From contig NZ_LMQW01000012.1 of NCBI RefSeq assembly GCF_001425485.1, positions 418,100-482,099 on the forward strand: a stretch of 64,000 nucleotides of DNA, read 5' to 3'. The notes beneath the pieces are model-generated. The model saw only the letters and a program-made list of their open reading frames with translations, made no database searches and had not been told where the DNA came from. Shown here in pieces: positions 17,214 to 29,315 of this stretch; the first letter of the stretch is position 1; the number at the start of each line of letters is the position of its first letter. Position numbers and translations under genes: made by a program. This stretch comes from Aureimonas sp. Leaf427. GTDB lineage: Bacteria > Pseudomonadota > Alphaproteobacteria > Rhizobiales > Rhizobiaceae.

Positions 17214-18101
17214 ATGACGCTGCATCTCGACAGCGATCTCCTGCGCACCTTTCTCGCCGTCGCCGAGACCGGCAACCTGACGCGGGCCGGCGAGATCGTC
17301 GGGCGGACGCAGTCGGCCGTCAGCCTTCAGATCAAGCGGCTGGAGGAGGTCGTGGGGGCGACGCTCTTCGAGCGCGGGCCGCGCGGCGTCTCGCTGAACG
17401 AGACGGCGGTGCCGCTCGTCGCCCAGGCCCGGCGCATCGTCTCGCTTCTCGATGAGGCCTCCCTCAGCCTGAAAGGACCCGCGCTGGACGGCCCGGTGCG
17501 CATCGGCGTGCCCGAGGAGTACAGCCACACGATCCTGCCGCGCGCGCTCGGCGCCTTTTCCAAGCGGCATCCGCAGGTGGAAGTGACGGTTCGCCACGCG
17601 CGGTCCTCGGTCAACCGGGCCGCCATCGCCTCCGGCGCGATCGATCTGGCCGTCGTCTTCGAGGAGTCGGGAACGGGCACCGCCGAGTGGCTCGCGACCG
17701 ATCCGACCGTCTGGGCCAGTTCGATCCTCCACGCCCCGCACGACATCCATCCCCTGCCCGTCACGGTCTGCGAGACCAGCGACTGGTGCCGGGCCGCGGC
17801 TCTGCGCTCGCTCGACGGGCTCGGGCGCCCCTATCGCATCGCCTATTCGGCGGATTCCAGCAGCGGAGTTCTGGCGGCGGCCGCGTCGGGCCTCGCGATC
17901 GCGCCGCTGACGCGCAGCCACGTTCCCGCCAGCTGCCGCGTGCTCGGGCCCGAGGACGGATTTCCCGTCATCGACGCATCGACGGTCGGCCTCCTGCGCA
18001 GCGCGGGGTCGAAGGGCGAGACGGTGTCCAGCATGGCGGAGGCGATCCGCGAGGCGTTCCGGGAGGCGTCGCTCCTGCCCGAGCCCGCCGGGACCGGCTG
18101 A
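17214..18101 (+). CDS. LysR-family transcriptional regulator (LrhA-like DNA-binding domain)
   Basis: A 295-residue LysR-type regulator. The N-terminal winged helix reads LDSDLLRTFLAVAETGN and LTRAGEIVGRTQSAVSLQIK, closest in style to the LrhA/HexA group; a linker helix and a two-lobed effector domain follow (about 90-285). The effector is not predictable. It is divergent from a DUF1127 gene across a palindrome-containing region, an arrangement that suggests it controls that small protein and itself. The start ATG 17214 lacks a strong Shine-Dalgarno but gives the expected N-terminus. Confidence 0.88.
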   Translation: MTLHLDSDLLRTFLAVAETGNLTRAGEIVGRTQSAVSLQIKRLEEVVGATLFERGPRGVSLNETAVPLVAQARRIVSLLDEASLSLKGPALDGPVRIGVPEEYSHTILPRALGAFSKRHPQVEVTVRHARSSVNRAAIASGAIDLAVVFEESGTGTAEWLATDPTVWASSILHAPHDIHPLPVTVCETSDWCRAAALRSLDGLGRPYRIAYSADSSSGVLAAAASGLAIAPLTRSHVPASCRVLGPEDGFPVIDASTVGLLRSAGSKGETVSSMAEAIREAFREASLLPEPAGTG

Positions 18102-18113
18102 GGCCGGGACGGT

Positions 18114-18575
18114 TCAGCCGCGCCCGCGATAGGTCGGCACGCCTTGGTCGGGCAGCCAGACGCCCTCGATCGGCGCGCCGGTCTGCCAGAAGACGTCGAT
18201 CGGAATACCGCCGCGCGGATACCAGTAGCCGCCGATGCGCAGCCAGCGCGGATCGAGCAGCGCGGCAAGGCGACGGCCGATGCCGACCGTGCAGTCCTCG
18301 TGAAAGGCGCCGTGGTTGCGAAACGCGGTAAGATAAAGCTTCAGCGATTTCGACTCGACCAGCCAGTCGCCCGGCACGTAGTCGATCACGAGATGGGCGA
18401 AGTCGGGCTGACCCGTGACCGGGCAGAGCGAGGTGAACTCCGGCGCGGTGAAGCGCGCGAGATAGTTCGTGTCCGCATGCGGGTTCGGCACCCGCTCCAG
18501 CACCGCCTCTTCAGGCGAGGCCGCGATGCCGGCGGACTGGCCGAGCTGTGTGAGGGTGGAGGTGTCGGTGGTCAT
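18114..18575 (-). CDS. queF: preQ0 reductase (NADPH-dependent 7-cyano-7-deazaguanine reductase)
   Basis: A 153-residue type I QueF that reduces preQ0 to preQ1 in queuosine biosynthesis; queuosine modifies the wobble base of GUN-anticodon tRNAs. Active-site Cys51 ([12 protein letters not shown]) and Asp58, the QueF signature ESKSLKLY (74-81) and His92-Glu93 are all present. Start at ATG 18575; 21 extra in-frame codons upstream are unlikely. It converges with the LysR gene, and sits near truB but separated from it by a toxin-antitoxin pair. Other que genes are not in this window. Confidence 0.94.
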   Translation of the reverse strand: MTTDTSTLTQLGQSAGIAASPEEAVLERVPNPHADTNYLARFTAPEFTSLCPVTGQPDFAHLVIDYVPGDWLVESKSLKLYLTAFRNHGAFHEDCTVGIGRRLAALLDPRWLRIGGYWYPRGGIPIDVFWQTGAPIEGVWLPDQGVPTYRGRG

Positions 18576-18634
18576 GATCTCGGATGATGGTTGAATCAAC
18601 GGGGACCGACGAAGATCGTTGAGATATCGAGAGA

Positions 18635-18907
18635 TCAACGCCTGTAGATTTCGCGCCGGTGACCGATGCGAAGAACGAGGACGCGAATGACGGCATCGTC
18701 GATCTGAACGACGATGCGATAATCCCCGACCCGGTATTTCCAGAAACCACCGAGCTTTGCGCCTTTCAGCGCTTCGCCGATGCTTCTCGGATCATCCAGC
18801 GGCGCCACACGGTCGTTGAGAAACCGAAGGACCCGTCGCTCAGCTTCGCTACCCAGGCCGTTCAGGTCCTTTTCGGCTTCGCGATCGATTTCAATCCGCC
18901 AGGCCAT
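18635..18907 (-). CDS. RelE/ParE-superfamily toxin
   Basis: A 90-residue basic protein with the RelE fold pattern: opening [17 protein letters not shown], a two-helix segment, then [16 protein letters not shown] and [18 protein letters not shown]. RelE toxins cleave mRNA in the ribosome; the conserved basic and Tyr residues (Arg at YRVGDYR, His-Arg near the end, terminal Tyr) are present, so it may be active. It overlaps the antitoxin gene by 17 bases and follows it, the usual order. The ribosome-binding site lies inside the antitoxin gene. Confidence 0.9.
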   Translation of the reverse strand: MAWRIEIDREAEKDLNGLGSEAERRVLRFLNDRVAPLDDPRSIGEALKGAKLGGFWKYRVGDYRIVVQIDDAVIRVLVLRIGHRREIYRR

Positions 18908-19115
18908 GCCGAGCCATCAAGTCCGCCAAGAGCACGGTTTCGCTCCGTCCCTCCTGTAGGTCCTGCAGTCGTCGCTCAGCCATTTCCGCGTCTTCGAGAT
19001 CCTCAATATGCTCAAGGATGGCTTCGAGAGCATGCGACGTCGTCGTGCGACCCGTTCGACGCGCAAGCGCGTCGAGGCGAGTTTCAATTTCAGGGGGTAT
19101 GGTCAAGGCCGGCAT
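18891..19115 (-). CDS. RelB/CopG-type antitoxin
   Basis: A 74-residue acidic protein. The first 40 residues (LTIPPEIETRLDALARRTGR and TTTSHALEAILEHIEDLED) look like a ribbon-helix-helix DNA-binding domain; the charged tail would wrap the toxin. It starts at ATG 19115 with GGAGGAC upstream and is co-transcribed with the toxin. Such complexes usually repress their own promoter, which must lie in the 64-base gap after truB. Confidence 0.87.
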   Translation of the reverse strand: MPALTIPPEIETRLDALARRTGRTTTSHALEAILEHIEDLEDAEMAERRLQDLQEGRSETVLLADLMARHGLAD

Positions 19116-19179
19116 CGGTCGTCCTCCAGACGGTTCCCGACCTTAGCCGGAAACCGCGGGAGCGTCATCACTTCGCCGT

Positions 19180-20163
19180 TCAGCCCCGTCCGCCGAAGAC
19201 GCGCTTTGGCTTGAAGGCGCCCTCTTCCACCGCGCCGAGCGCGATGAGGCGGCCCATGCCGGTGGCGTAGGCTTCCTCGCAGAAGGCTGGCGCGTCGCGG
19301 CCGCGCAGAAGAACCGGGTTGCCCGAGAGGACGCGGCCGGCCTGCTCGTCGGAAAGCTGGACCTCGTAGAGGTCGGAGAGCGCGATGGCGGCGTCGAGGA
19401 TGTATTCGTCGAGCCCGGTGAAATCGACGACGCGCGGGCGCGCCCCGGCCTCGATCTCCTCGGGGGTCAGCGTCTCGCGGCCTTCCTCGGCCGCCGCCTC
19501 CAGATCCTCCAGCGTCACCATGTCGTCTTCGTCGAAGGCGCCGACGGCGGTCCGGCGGAGGTCGGTGATGTGGCCGAAGCAGCCGAGATCGCGGCCCATG
19601 TCGCGCGCGATGGCGCGCACATAGGTGCCCTTGCCGCATTCGGCCTCGAACACGGCCTCGTCCGCGCCGACCTGAAGCAGGTCGAGCCGGTGGATGACGA
19701 CCTGGCGCGCGGCGATTTCGACCGTCTCGCCCTCGCGCGCGAGGTCGTAGGCCCGCTCGCCGTCGATCTTGATGGCGGAGAACTGCGGCGGGATCTGCAT
19801 GATCTCGCCGACATAGTCCTCCATCGCGTCGCGGATCTCGCCTTCCGTCGGCCGGAGGTCGGAGGAGCGCACGACGGGACCTTCGGTGTCGTCGGTCGTC
19901 GTCTCTGCGCCCCAGCGAACGGTGAAGCGATAGACCTTCAGCCCGTCCATCACGAAGGGAACGGTCTTGGTCGCATCGCCGAGCGCGACAGGCAGCATGC
20001 CGGAGGCGAGCGGGTCCAGCGTGCCGGCATGGCCCGCCTTCTGCGCGAAATAGAGCCACTTGATCTTCGAGACGGCCTCGGTCGAGCCGAGACCTTTCGG
20101 CTTGTCGAGGATCACCCAGCCGGAGACCGCGCGGCCCTTCGGCTTCTTGCCACGTCGTGCCAT
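19180..20163 (-). CDS. truB: tRNA pseudouridine-55 synthase
   Basis: A 327-residue enzyme that makes pseudouridine 55 in the T loop of tRNAs. Catalytic Asp50 in [12 protein letters not shown], the [15 protein letters not shown] segment and the RAIARDMG motif are all present, with an extra C-terminal PUA-like region. The last gene of the rimP-nusA-infB operon; one base separates its start from the end of the unknown ORF upstream. Confidence 0.96.
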   Translation of the reverse strand: MARRGKKPKGRAVSGWVILDKPKGLGSTEAVSKIKWLYFAQKAGHAGTLDPLASGMLPVALGDATKTVPFVMDGLKVYRFTVRWGAETTTDDTEGPVVRSSDLRPTEGEIRDAMEDYVGEIMQIPPQFSAIKIDGERAYDLAREGETVEIAARQVVIHRLDLLQVGADEAVFEAECGKGTYVRAIARDMGRDLGCFGHITDLRRTAVGAFDEDDMVTLEDLEAAAEEGRETLTPEEIEAGARPRVVDFTGLDEYILDAAIALSDLYEVQLSDEQAGRVLSGNPVLLRGRDAPAFCEEAYATGMGRLIALGAVEEGAFKPKRVFGGRG

Positions 20164-20164
20164 G

Positions 20165-20623
20165 CTACTGGAGAACCTCTGGCGCCTTTTCCAGGAGATC
20201 GCCGGTCTTGGCGCGGCATTCGGCGGGAAGCTTCTGCTTCTTGCCGGTCTTCTGATAGCCGCGCTGCGTCATGCGCTCGGTCGCGATGCGGCCGGCGGTC
20301 GTGGTGGAGCCGTTATGGGCGCCGTAATCCTCGCCCATGGCGTCGGCCAGCATCGGATCGAGCGCGGCCATTGGGGCGACGCCGTTGCGGATGGCGTCTT
20401 CCATGGCCTTGCCGGCCTCGGCGGAGAAGGCGACTTCCGCGATCTTCTCGGAAATGGCGTCGGGCTTGCGGAGCGAACGGTCCAGCGAATAGGCGAGCCC
20501 GGACTCCTCGATCATGCGCACGAGCGCACGCGCCTCGTCGGAATCCATGGCACGGGCGTTCATGTACAGCTGGTGGCGCTCGCCGGGGGACTTCGCGCCC
20601 AGCTTCTCGTCGGTCCATTTCAT
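20165..20623 (-). CDS. Hypothetical protein between rbfA and truB
   Basis: A 152-residue soluble, mostly helical protein I cannot place. The N-terminal 45 residues ([20 protein letters not shown], then [16 protein letters not shown]) look like two or three packed helices; the middle is Ala/Asp/Met rich; the C-terminal 40 residues are basic ([14 protein letters not shown]). No signal peptide or membrane segment. ATG 20623 overlaps the rbfA stop codon (ATGA) and its end is one base from truB, so it is translated as part of the ribosome-assembly operon. Codon use and GC match its neighbours, which argues for a real gene. Confidence 0.75.
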   Translation of the reverse strand: MKWTDEKLGAKSPGERHQLYMNARAMDSDEARALVRMIEESGLAYSLDRSLRKPDAISEKIAEVAFSAEAGKAMEDAIRNGVAPMAALDPMLADAMGEDYGAHNGSTTTAGRIATERMTQRGYQKTGKKQKLPAECRAKTGDLLEKAPEVLQ

Positions 20624-21036
20624 GGCGTCTCGTCCTCTTTCTCGTCTCGTTCAAGGTCCTGGACGACCTCCGGGGAGCGCAGGAGCGCGTCGATCCGGGC
20701 GTAGTTGTCGAAGGACGTGTCTTTGCGGAAGCGCACTTCCGGCATGTATTTCATCTGTCGCAGCGCCGGCGTCAGCCGCCCGCGAATGAAGCGCGCATTG
20801 CGTTCGAGGGCGTCGACATAAGGGTCGACGTCGCTCTGCCCGAGCACCGTTATATAGGCAGTCGCCAGCTTCAGGTCATTGGCCATGCGGACTTCCGTCA
20901 CGGAAATCACGGCCTTCTCGAGCAGCGGGTCGCGCACCTCGTCGCGCCCCAGGATCTCGGTCAAGGCCTTGCGCACCTTCTCTCCGATGGAGAGCTGGCG
21001 GTTGGTCGGTCCCCTCTCGGGTCGTTTGGAAGCCAC
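20620..21036 (-). CDS. rbfA: 30S ribosome-binding factor A
   Basis: A 138-residue cold-shock assembly factor with a KH-like fold that matures the 16S 5' end. Family segments include RQLSIGEKVRKALTEIL, ISVTEVRMANDLKLATAYI and LTPALRQMKYMPEVRFRKD. The start is taken as GTG 21036 (VASKRPERGP), which has AAGGA eight bases upstream; the ATG 15 codons further up lacks such a site. Between infB and the coupled unknown ORF. Confidence 0.94.
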   Translation of the reverse strand: MASKRPERGPTNRQLSIGEKVRKALTEILGRDEVRDPLLEKAVISVTEVRMANDLKLATAYITVLGQSDVDPYVDALERNARFIRGRLTPALRQMKYMPEVRFRKDTSFDNYARIDALLRSPEVVQDLERDEKEDETP

Positions 21037-21189
21037 TCGGGCAATCCTTCCTGGTGGGTCTCGGACCCCGTCCGGGCCCATCTCGAGGTGACGAAACCGA
21101 CGAAATTCGGGTTCCGCCGATAAAGCGGCGGGGCCGGGAGAGCGTGTCTCCCGGCCCCGCGATCCGTCTTGCGACGCAGTAGGCCGCGT

Positions 21190-24423
<3,234 letters not shown>

Positions 24424-24528
24424 TACCGCTTCCACTTCCTGCGCGGGGTCGATCCCGCGCCAAACATCCGTGCATCCGACATCCCCGGGGGATGCCGTCG
24501 TCTCAATCGCTGGCCCGTTTCGTCCGGC

Positions 24529-25227
24529 TCAAGTCTCTTGCGACTCACCGGCCATCGCCGTGGGGCGCTCGCCCCGGTAGTTCGATAGCGCTTCGAGGCG
24601 CTTCAGGAGCGCCGCGCCCGCCTCTCCGGCAAGGACGGCTGCATGTATCACATTTCCGCCCCCGAAGGCTAAACCCATTTCATCCACCGTAAAAAGGCGG
24701 AATGCGGGAACCTCGTCGGCCAGTCCCATCGCGACGGCCGCGCGTCTGGCCCCCGCGATCTTGCGTATGCCGTCCTCGGCACCGTCGAGCGCGTGGAGAA
24801 CGGCCAAAGCCGCCCCGGACCGCGCCGCGGCATCGACCTTCGTCGCCCCGACCACGAGCTGGCCCGCCTTGCGGGTCATCCCGAAGAAGGTGAGGATCTG
24901 GCGCTTGAGCAGCTCGTCGACCTGATCGGCGAGACCCTCGGCTCCCTGAACCTCCATCTTCAGCGCCCGGCCAAAGAGCTTGCGTTTCACCGCCTGCTCG
25001 ATGGTCGCGCGCCGCAATTCCACATGGGCTCCCCGTCCGGGAAGCCGTCGCTTCATATCGGCGACCAAGGTGCCGTCCGGTGCGGCGACGATGCGGATCA
25101 GCGCCTCCTGCTCGAAGGCCTTGCGGGAGACGATGCAGGTGCGGGGGTTCATGGCAGCCCCCACCAGCCCATCGTCGTCGTCGCCCGGCTCGGGGCCGGT
25201 CTCGTCGCGGATCTCAGCGTCGTTCAT
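24529..25227 (-). CDS. YlxR (DUF448) RNA-binding protein fused to an L7Ae-like domain
   Basis: A 232-residue two-domain protein. Residues about 25-105 are the YlxR fold (NPRTCIVSRKAFEQEALIRI, LPGRGAHVELRRATIEQA); about 105-215 resemble the L7Ae/YlxQ k-turn-binding fold (RQILTFFGMTRKAGQLVVGA, then VDAAARSGAALAVLHALDG). In Gram-positives these are two genes between nusA and infB and YlxR affects RNase P; in alphaproteobacteria the fusion is the usual form. Located, as expected, between nusA and infB. Confidence 0.88.
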   Translation of the reverse strand: MNDAEIRDETGPEPGDDDDGLVGAAMNPRTCIVSRKAFEQEALIRIVAAPDGTLVADMKRRLPGRGAHVELRRATIEQAVKRKLFGRALKMEVQGAEGLADQVDELLKRQILTFFGMTRKAGQLVVGATKVDAAARSGAALAVLHALDGAEDGIRKIAGARRAAVAMGLADEVPAFRLFTVDEMGLAFGGGNVIHAAVLAGEAGAALLKRLEALSNYRGERPTAMAGESQET

Positions 25228-25245
25228 CCCTGCGGTTCCGGTCGA

Positions 25246-26844
25246 TCAGACCGTCTCCGCCTCCTCGGTATCGTCCTCGGCGGGGCCCGCCAGCTCTTCT
25301 TCCGTCACCCAGCCGGCCTTGACGCGGGCCTGCATGATCATGCGCTCGGCATCGACGCGGCTGATCTCGAAGGCCGAAAGGGCGCCGGGGAACCGCTTGG
25401 TCTCGCCGTCCTTGCGCTCGGACCAGCCCGTGAGGTCGTCCGCGGCGCAGCCGGCGAAGTCTTCCATCGTCTTCACGCCGTCTTCGCCCAGAGCCACCAG
25501 CATCGGCGTCGTCAGGCCGTCGATCTCGCGAAGCTCGTCGGCGACGCCGAGGCTCTTGCGCTTGTCGTCGAACTCGGTCTCGCGGCGCTCCAGATACTCG
25601 GTCGCCCGGTTCTGGATCTCCTCGGCCGTGTCGGCGTCGAAGCCCTCGATCGCGGCGACTTCGTCGCGGTCGACATAGGCCACTTCCTCGACAGTCGCAA
25701 ACCCTTCGGAGGCCAGGAGCTGGCCGACCATCTCGTCGACGTTCAGCGCGTTCATGAAGAGATCGGACCGCTCGGCGAATTCCTTCTGGCGGCGCTCGGA
25801 CTCTTCCTGTTCGGTGAGAATGTCGATGTCCCAGCCGGTCAGTTGCGAGGCCAGGCGAACGTTCTGGCCGCGGCGACCGATCGCCAAGCTTAACTGGTCA
25901 TCAGGCACCACGACTTCAATGCGTTCGGCATCCTCATCGAGCACGACCTTCGACACTTCGGCCGGCTGGAGCGCGTTGACGAGGAAGGAGGCCGCATCCG
26001 GCGACCAGGGAATGATGTCGATCTTCTCGCCCTGGAGCTCGGCGACGACCGCCTGGACTCGCGAGCCGCGCATGCCGACGCAGGCGCCGACCGGATCGAC
26101 CGAGGAGTCCCGCGAAATCACGGCGATCTTGGCGCGCGAGCCCGGATCGCGGGCGACCGACTTGATTTCGATGATGCCGTCGTAGATTTCCGGCACTTCC
26201 ATGGTGAAGAGCTTCGCCATGAACTGCGGATGGGTGCGCGACAGGAAGATCTGCGGGCCGCGCTGCTCGCGGCGCACGTCGTAGACGAAGGCCCGGACGC
26301 GGTCGCCATAGCGGAACAGCTCGCGCGGGATCTGCTCGTCGCGGCGGATGATGCCCTCGCCCTTGCCGAGATCGACGATCACGTTTCCGTATTCGACGCG
26401 CTTGACCGTGCCGTTGACGATCTCGCCGATGCGGTCCTTGTACTCGTCATACTGCTTGTCGCGCTCGGCCTCGCGGACCTTCTGCACGATGACCTGCTTG
26501 GCCGACTGGGCGGCGATGCGGCCGAAATCCATCGGGGGGAGCTGCTCGGCGATGAAGTCGCCCGGCTCGGCGTCGGGATTCTTGTCGCGGGCCAGCTCCA
26601 GATAGATCTGGGTGTTGGGGTCCTCGACCTCCTCGACGACTTCAAGCAGGCGCTGCAGCTTCATTTCGCCGGTGCGCGTGTTGATGTCGACGCGGATGTT
26701 GGTCTCCTGGCCGTAGCGCGAACGCGCGGCCTTCTGGATCGCATCGGCCATCGCCTCGATGACGATCTCGCGATCGATCGACTTCTCGCGCGCGACGGCA
26801 TCCGCGATCTGCAGAAGCTCGAGCCTGTTCGCACTGACTGCCAT
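25246..26844 (-). CDS. nusA: Transcription termination/antitermination factor NusA
   Basis: A 532-residue RNA-polymerase-binding factor controlling pausing, termination and antitermination. The order is an N-terminal RNAP-binding domain (1-130), S1 (about 135-200, [19 protein letters not shown]), two KH domains (about 230-345, [16 protein letters not shown] and [14 protein letters not shown]) and C-terminal acidic helix-hairpin repeats (about 365-500). A clear ATG 26844; the ylxR gene starts 18 bases after its stop. Confidence 0.97.
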   Translation of the reverse strand: MAVSANRLELLQIADAVAREKSIDREIVIEAMADAIQKAARSRYGQETNIRVDINTRTGEMKLQRLLEVVEEVEDPNTQIYLELARDKNPDAEPGDFIAEQLPPMDFGRIAAQSAKQVIVQKVREAERDKQYDEYKDRIGEIVNGTVKRVEYGNVIVDLGKGEGIIRRDEQIPRELFRYGDRVRAFVYDVRREQRGPQIFLSRTHPQFMAKLFTMEVPEIYDGIIEIKSVARDPGSRAKIAVISRDSSVDPVGACVGMRGSRVQAVVAELQGEKIDIIPWSPDAASFLVNALQPAEVSKVVLDEDAERIEVVVPDDQLSLAIGRRGQNVRLASQLTGWDIDILTEQEESERRQKEFAERSDLFMNALNVDEMVGQLLASEGFATVEEVAYVDRDEVAAIEGFDADTAEEIQNRATEYLERRETEFDDKRKSLGVADELREIDGLTTPMLVALGEDGVKTMEDFAGCAADDLTGWSERKDGETKRFPGALSAFEISRVDAERMIMQARVKAGWVTEEELAGPAEDDTEEAETV

Positions 26845-26970
26845 CTCAGTCTCTCCTCGTCCGTCTCCGCACCAAGGCGGTCACTGTCCGCCGGGGTGCC
26901 GGTCCCTGTCCGTCGCGCCGCCCGCCCGTTCGAACGGGATGGCGCATCCGGGATCTGTCCTTAGCCGTCG

Positions 26971-27606
26971 TCAGGCCTCCGGAGTCCCGTCCGGATCGTC
27001 GTTGTCGTTGTCGCCGAGCCCCTTGCGGGCGGCCTTGTCGGCCTTCAGCGCCGCGTCGATCAGCTCGTCGGTGAGGACGAGCCGCGCATCGGCGATGGCA
27101 TCGAAGGGGATCGAGACGATGGCGTCCTCGCCCGGCTGGATCTCGGAGCGCTCCAGGCGCACGCCGTCCGCCTCGACCTCGACGACCTTGCCGCGAAAGC
27201 GCTTGCGCCCTTCCACGACGCGGGTCGCCTCGAGCTTCAGGAGATGGTGGCTCCAGGCCTCGAAATCGCTGCGCCGCACGAGCGGGCGGTCGATGCCGGG
27301 CGAGGAGACCTCCAGATGATATTCGCGGTCGATCGGGTCTTCCATGTCGAGAACCGGGGACACGGCGCGGCTGATCGCCTCGCAATCTTCCACCGACATA
27401 GTGCCGTCCGGCCGTTCGGCCATGATCTGGAGCGTCATGCCGTTCATCTGCGACAGGCGCACCCGAACGAGGCGATAGTCGAGCTGCTCGACCACGGGCT
27501 CCACGATGGCGGCGATGCGCGCCTCGAGTCCGTCCTCGGTGATGATGCGCCGATCGTTCGCAGAGGGCTGGCCCTCGAAGGTCTCGGCGGTCGTGTCGTC
27601 GTTCAC
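26971..27606 (-). CDS. rimP: Ribosome maturation factor RimP
   Basis: A 211-residue 30S assembly factor. The family pattern is clear: [33 protein letters not shown] and [20 protein letters not shown], followed by an SH3-like barrel and an acidic alphaproteobacterial tail (DNDNDDPDG). First gene of the rimP-nusA-ylxR-infB-rbfA-truB operon, 126 bases ahead of nusA. A terminator and a candidate promoter lie in the 274 bases upstream of it. Confidence 0.95.
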   Translation of the reverse strand: MNDDTTAETFEGQPSANDRRIITEDGLEARIAAIVEPVVEQLDYRLVRVRLSQMNGMTLQIMAERPDGTMSVEDCEAISRAVSPVLDMEDPIDREYHLEVSSPGIDRPLVRRSDFEAWSHHLLKLEATRVVEGRKRFRGKVVEVEADGVRLERSEIQPGEDAIVSIPFDAIADARLVLTDELIDAALKADKAARKGLGDNDNDDPDGTPEA

Positions 27607-27771
27607 GCAGGCTCCGGCATCATCGGCCGGACGCGGGGCTTTCCCGAATCGCGCGGCCTCGATTGAGCGAGTCCCCCCGCCGTCCCGCGCGGTCGCGGTG
27701 GGCCAAGGTCTTCGTCGCCTCCTCCGCCGGCCCGGAACCGCGATCCGCTCGAGAAGCAGACCCCCGGTAAC

Positions 27772-27803
27772 AAAAAAGAGCGGGACCGGCAGGACCCACT
27801 CTC
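27772..27803 (-). terminator. Rho-independent terminator between trmB and rimP
   Basis: On the minus strand GAGTGGG pairs with CCCGCTC (one G-U pair) around a 10-base loop and ends in six T. It is 78 bases beyond the trmB stop codon and 166 bases before rimP, so it either ends the trmB transcript or acts as a leader attenuator for the rimP operon. Confidence 0.82.
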
Positions 27804-27832
27804 ACGACCGCATCGAAGAGACTTTCAACGGC

Positions 27833-27861
27833 TCTATAGGCGAGAAACGCTCCCGCATCAA
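27833..27861 (-). promoter_or_regulatory. Putative promoter just after trmB
   Basis: TTGATG (-35, 27856-27861) and TATAGA (-10, 27833-27838) are exactly 17 bases apart on the minus strand, 20 bases past the trmB stop. Transcription would begin near 27826 and meet the terminator at 27772 after about 55 bases. Confidence 0.5.
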
Positions 27862-27880
27862 CCCTTGTCTTGAAAGCCGG

Positions 27881-28594
27881 TCAGAGGCGCTCGAAGGTGA
27901 GATAGGCGGGCCGCCGCCCCTCGCGCAGAGCCTTGGCCTCGTAGCGCGTGCCCGGCCAGCCCTCGTAGGGCGTGTGCCAGTCGGCCGCGCTCGCCGCCCG
28001 CCATTCGAAGCCCGGATGGCGGCGGATGTGGAGAAACGTCCAGTTGACGTAGGTGTCGATGTCGGAGGCGAAGCGGAAAAGCGCGCCGGGCTTCAGGACG
28101 CGGGCCAGGCGATCGAGATTGGCCGGCCCGACGAAGCGGCGCTTCCAGTGTTTGAACTTCGGCCAGGGGTCGGGATAGAGGAGATCGACGCCGTCGAGCG
28201 AGGCCTCCGGCAGCCAGTCGAGAAGGCGCGTCGCGTCGTCGCCATAGAGGCGGATCGCCGGGCGCGGCGCCTCGTTGAGGACCATCAGGAGCTTGGCCAT
28301 TCCGTTGACGAAGGGTTCGGCGCCGATGAAGCCGGTGTCGGGATGCCGGTCCACCATCGAGATCAGATGCTCGCCGCCGCCGAACCCGATCTCCAGCCGA
28401 ATCGCCGAGACGGGAACCGGAAAGAGCTCGGCGAGATCGGCCGGCGCGGGAGAGGAGAGATCGACGCCGAGCCGGGGCAGAAGCTCCCGCATCAGCTCCT
28501 CCTGGCGCGGGCGCAGGCGCTTGCCCTTCACGCGGCCGAAGAAGGCCTCGCGCAGCCGGGTCTTCTGGTCCTCACCCTCAATCCGCGGCGGCAT
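27881..28594 (-). CDS. trmB: tRNA (guanine-N7-)-methyltransferase
   Basis: A 237-residue SAM-dependent enzyme that makes m7G46 in the tRNA variable loop. Motifs: [14 protein letters not shown] (SAM site), [23 protein letters not shown] (catalytic and tRNA-binding) and a C-terminal TRYEAKA. Start at ATG 28594 with AAGG upstream; the frame continues to 28699 without support. Normally metK precedes it in related genomes, but here the praR-like regulator is directly upstream across 158 bases. Confidence 0.95.
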   Translation of the reverse strand: MPPRIEGEDQKTRLREAFFGRVKGKRLRPRQEELMRELLPRLGVDLSSPAPADLAELFPVPVSAIRLEIGFGGGEHLISMVDRHPDTGFIGAEPFVNGMAKLLMVLNEAPRPAIRLYGDDATRLLDWLPEASLDGVDLLYPDPWPKFKHWKRRFVGPANLDRLARVLKPGALFRFASDIDTYVNWTFLHIRRHPGFEWRAASAADWHTPYEGWPGTRYEAKALREGRRPAYLTFERL

Positions 28595-28752
28595 CGCGTT
28601 CAGGCCTTGGACGGGATGGCGGTGCGAAGGGCGGGGCGCTGGGTCATGACAGGGGTTCCGGCTGGGCTGGCACGAGCCGTCCGCCCGCCGGGGGGCCATG
28701 GCAGAGCCCGTGCGCCAGCGTCAAGCGCAAAGCACGGAGGTCGCGCGACGTC

Positions 28753-29169
28753 TCACTCGACCGGTTCGGAATCCTCGCCGAGCGAGCGGACGAGATCGAT
28801 GATGCGCCGGCGGACCTTCGGATCGCGGACGCGCACGAAGGCCCGGTTCAGCTGCAGCCCTTCCGGCGTCGAAAGGAAGTCGACCACGTAGTCGGAGCCC
28901 GTCTCCTCGAAGCCCGAAGGCTGGGCGACGCCGCCGGGCGCATCCTCGAAGAGGAAGGAGACGGGGACGTTCAGGACTTCCGATATGCGCTGGAGCCGAC
29001 TCGCGCCGATGCGGTTGGAGCCCTTCTCGTACTTCTGGATCTGCTGGAAGGTGATGCCGAGGGCCTCGCCGAGCTTTTCCTGGCTGAGGCCGAGCATGGT
29101 CCGCCGCAATCGGACGCGCGATCCCACATGGATGTCCACCGGGTTCGGCTTCTTCTTGCTCTCGAGCAT
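28753..29169 (-). CDS. praR: XRE-family regulator, PraR-like
   Basis: A 138-residue Cro/CI-type regulator. The helix-turn-helix lies at residues about 15-70: GSRVRLRRTMLGLSQEKLG, ITFQQIQKYEKGSNRIGASR. The opening ESKKKPNPVDIHVGSR and the following VPVSFLFEDAPGG strongly resemble rhizobial PraR, which represses reb genes in Azorhizobium and controls biofilm and quorum-sensing genes in Rhizobium. The position next to lnt also fits. ATG 29169 has GAGG upstream. The 146-base A+T-richer gap after lnt is its promoter region. The assignment to PraR rests on remembered similarity, not a search. Confidence 0.8.
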   Translation of the reverse strand: MLESKKKPNPVDIHVGSRVRLRRTMLGLSQEKLGEALGITFQQIQKYEKGSNRIGASRLQRISEVLNVPVSFLFEDAPGGVAQPSGFEETGSDYVVDFLSTPEGLQLNRAFVRVRDPKVRRRIIDLVRSLGEDSEPVE

Positions 29170-29315
29170 GGACTCAAAACCTCACGAAATCATCGATGCG
29201 GCCACAGGGACCGGCCAGTGCGGGAACGCGACTCATACCCGACACGCAGCGCAAGCAGACAACGACCGGATTGTCCATCGATTGGCTGGCTATGAAGTTG
29301 TATCGCGTTGGAAAT

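Noticed and set aside
29170-29315. PraR autoregulation site near the praR-like promoter
   Set aside because: A CAAC and ATTG pair is present near 29258-29272 but the spacing and right arm do not match the CAAC-N5-GTTG motif as I remember it.
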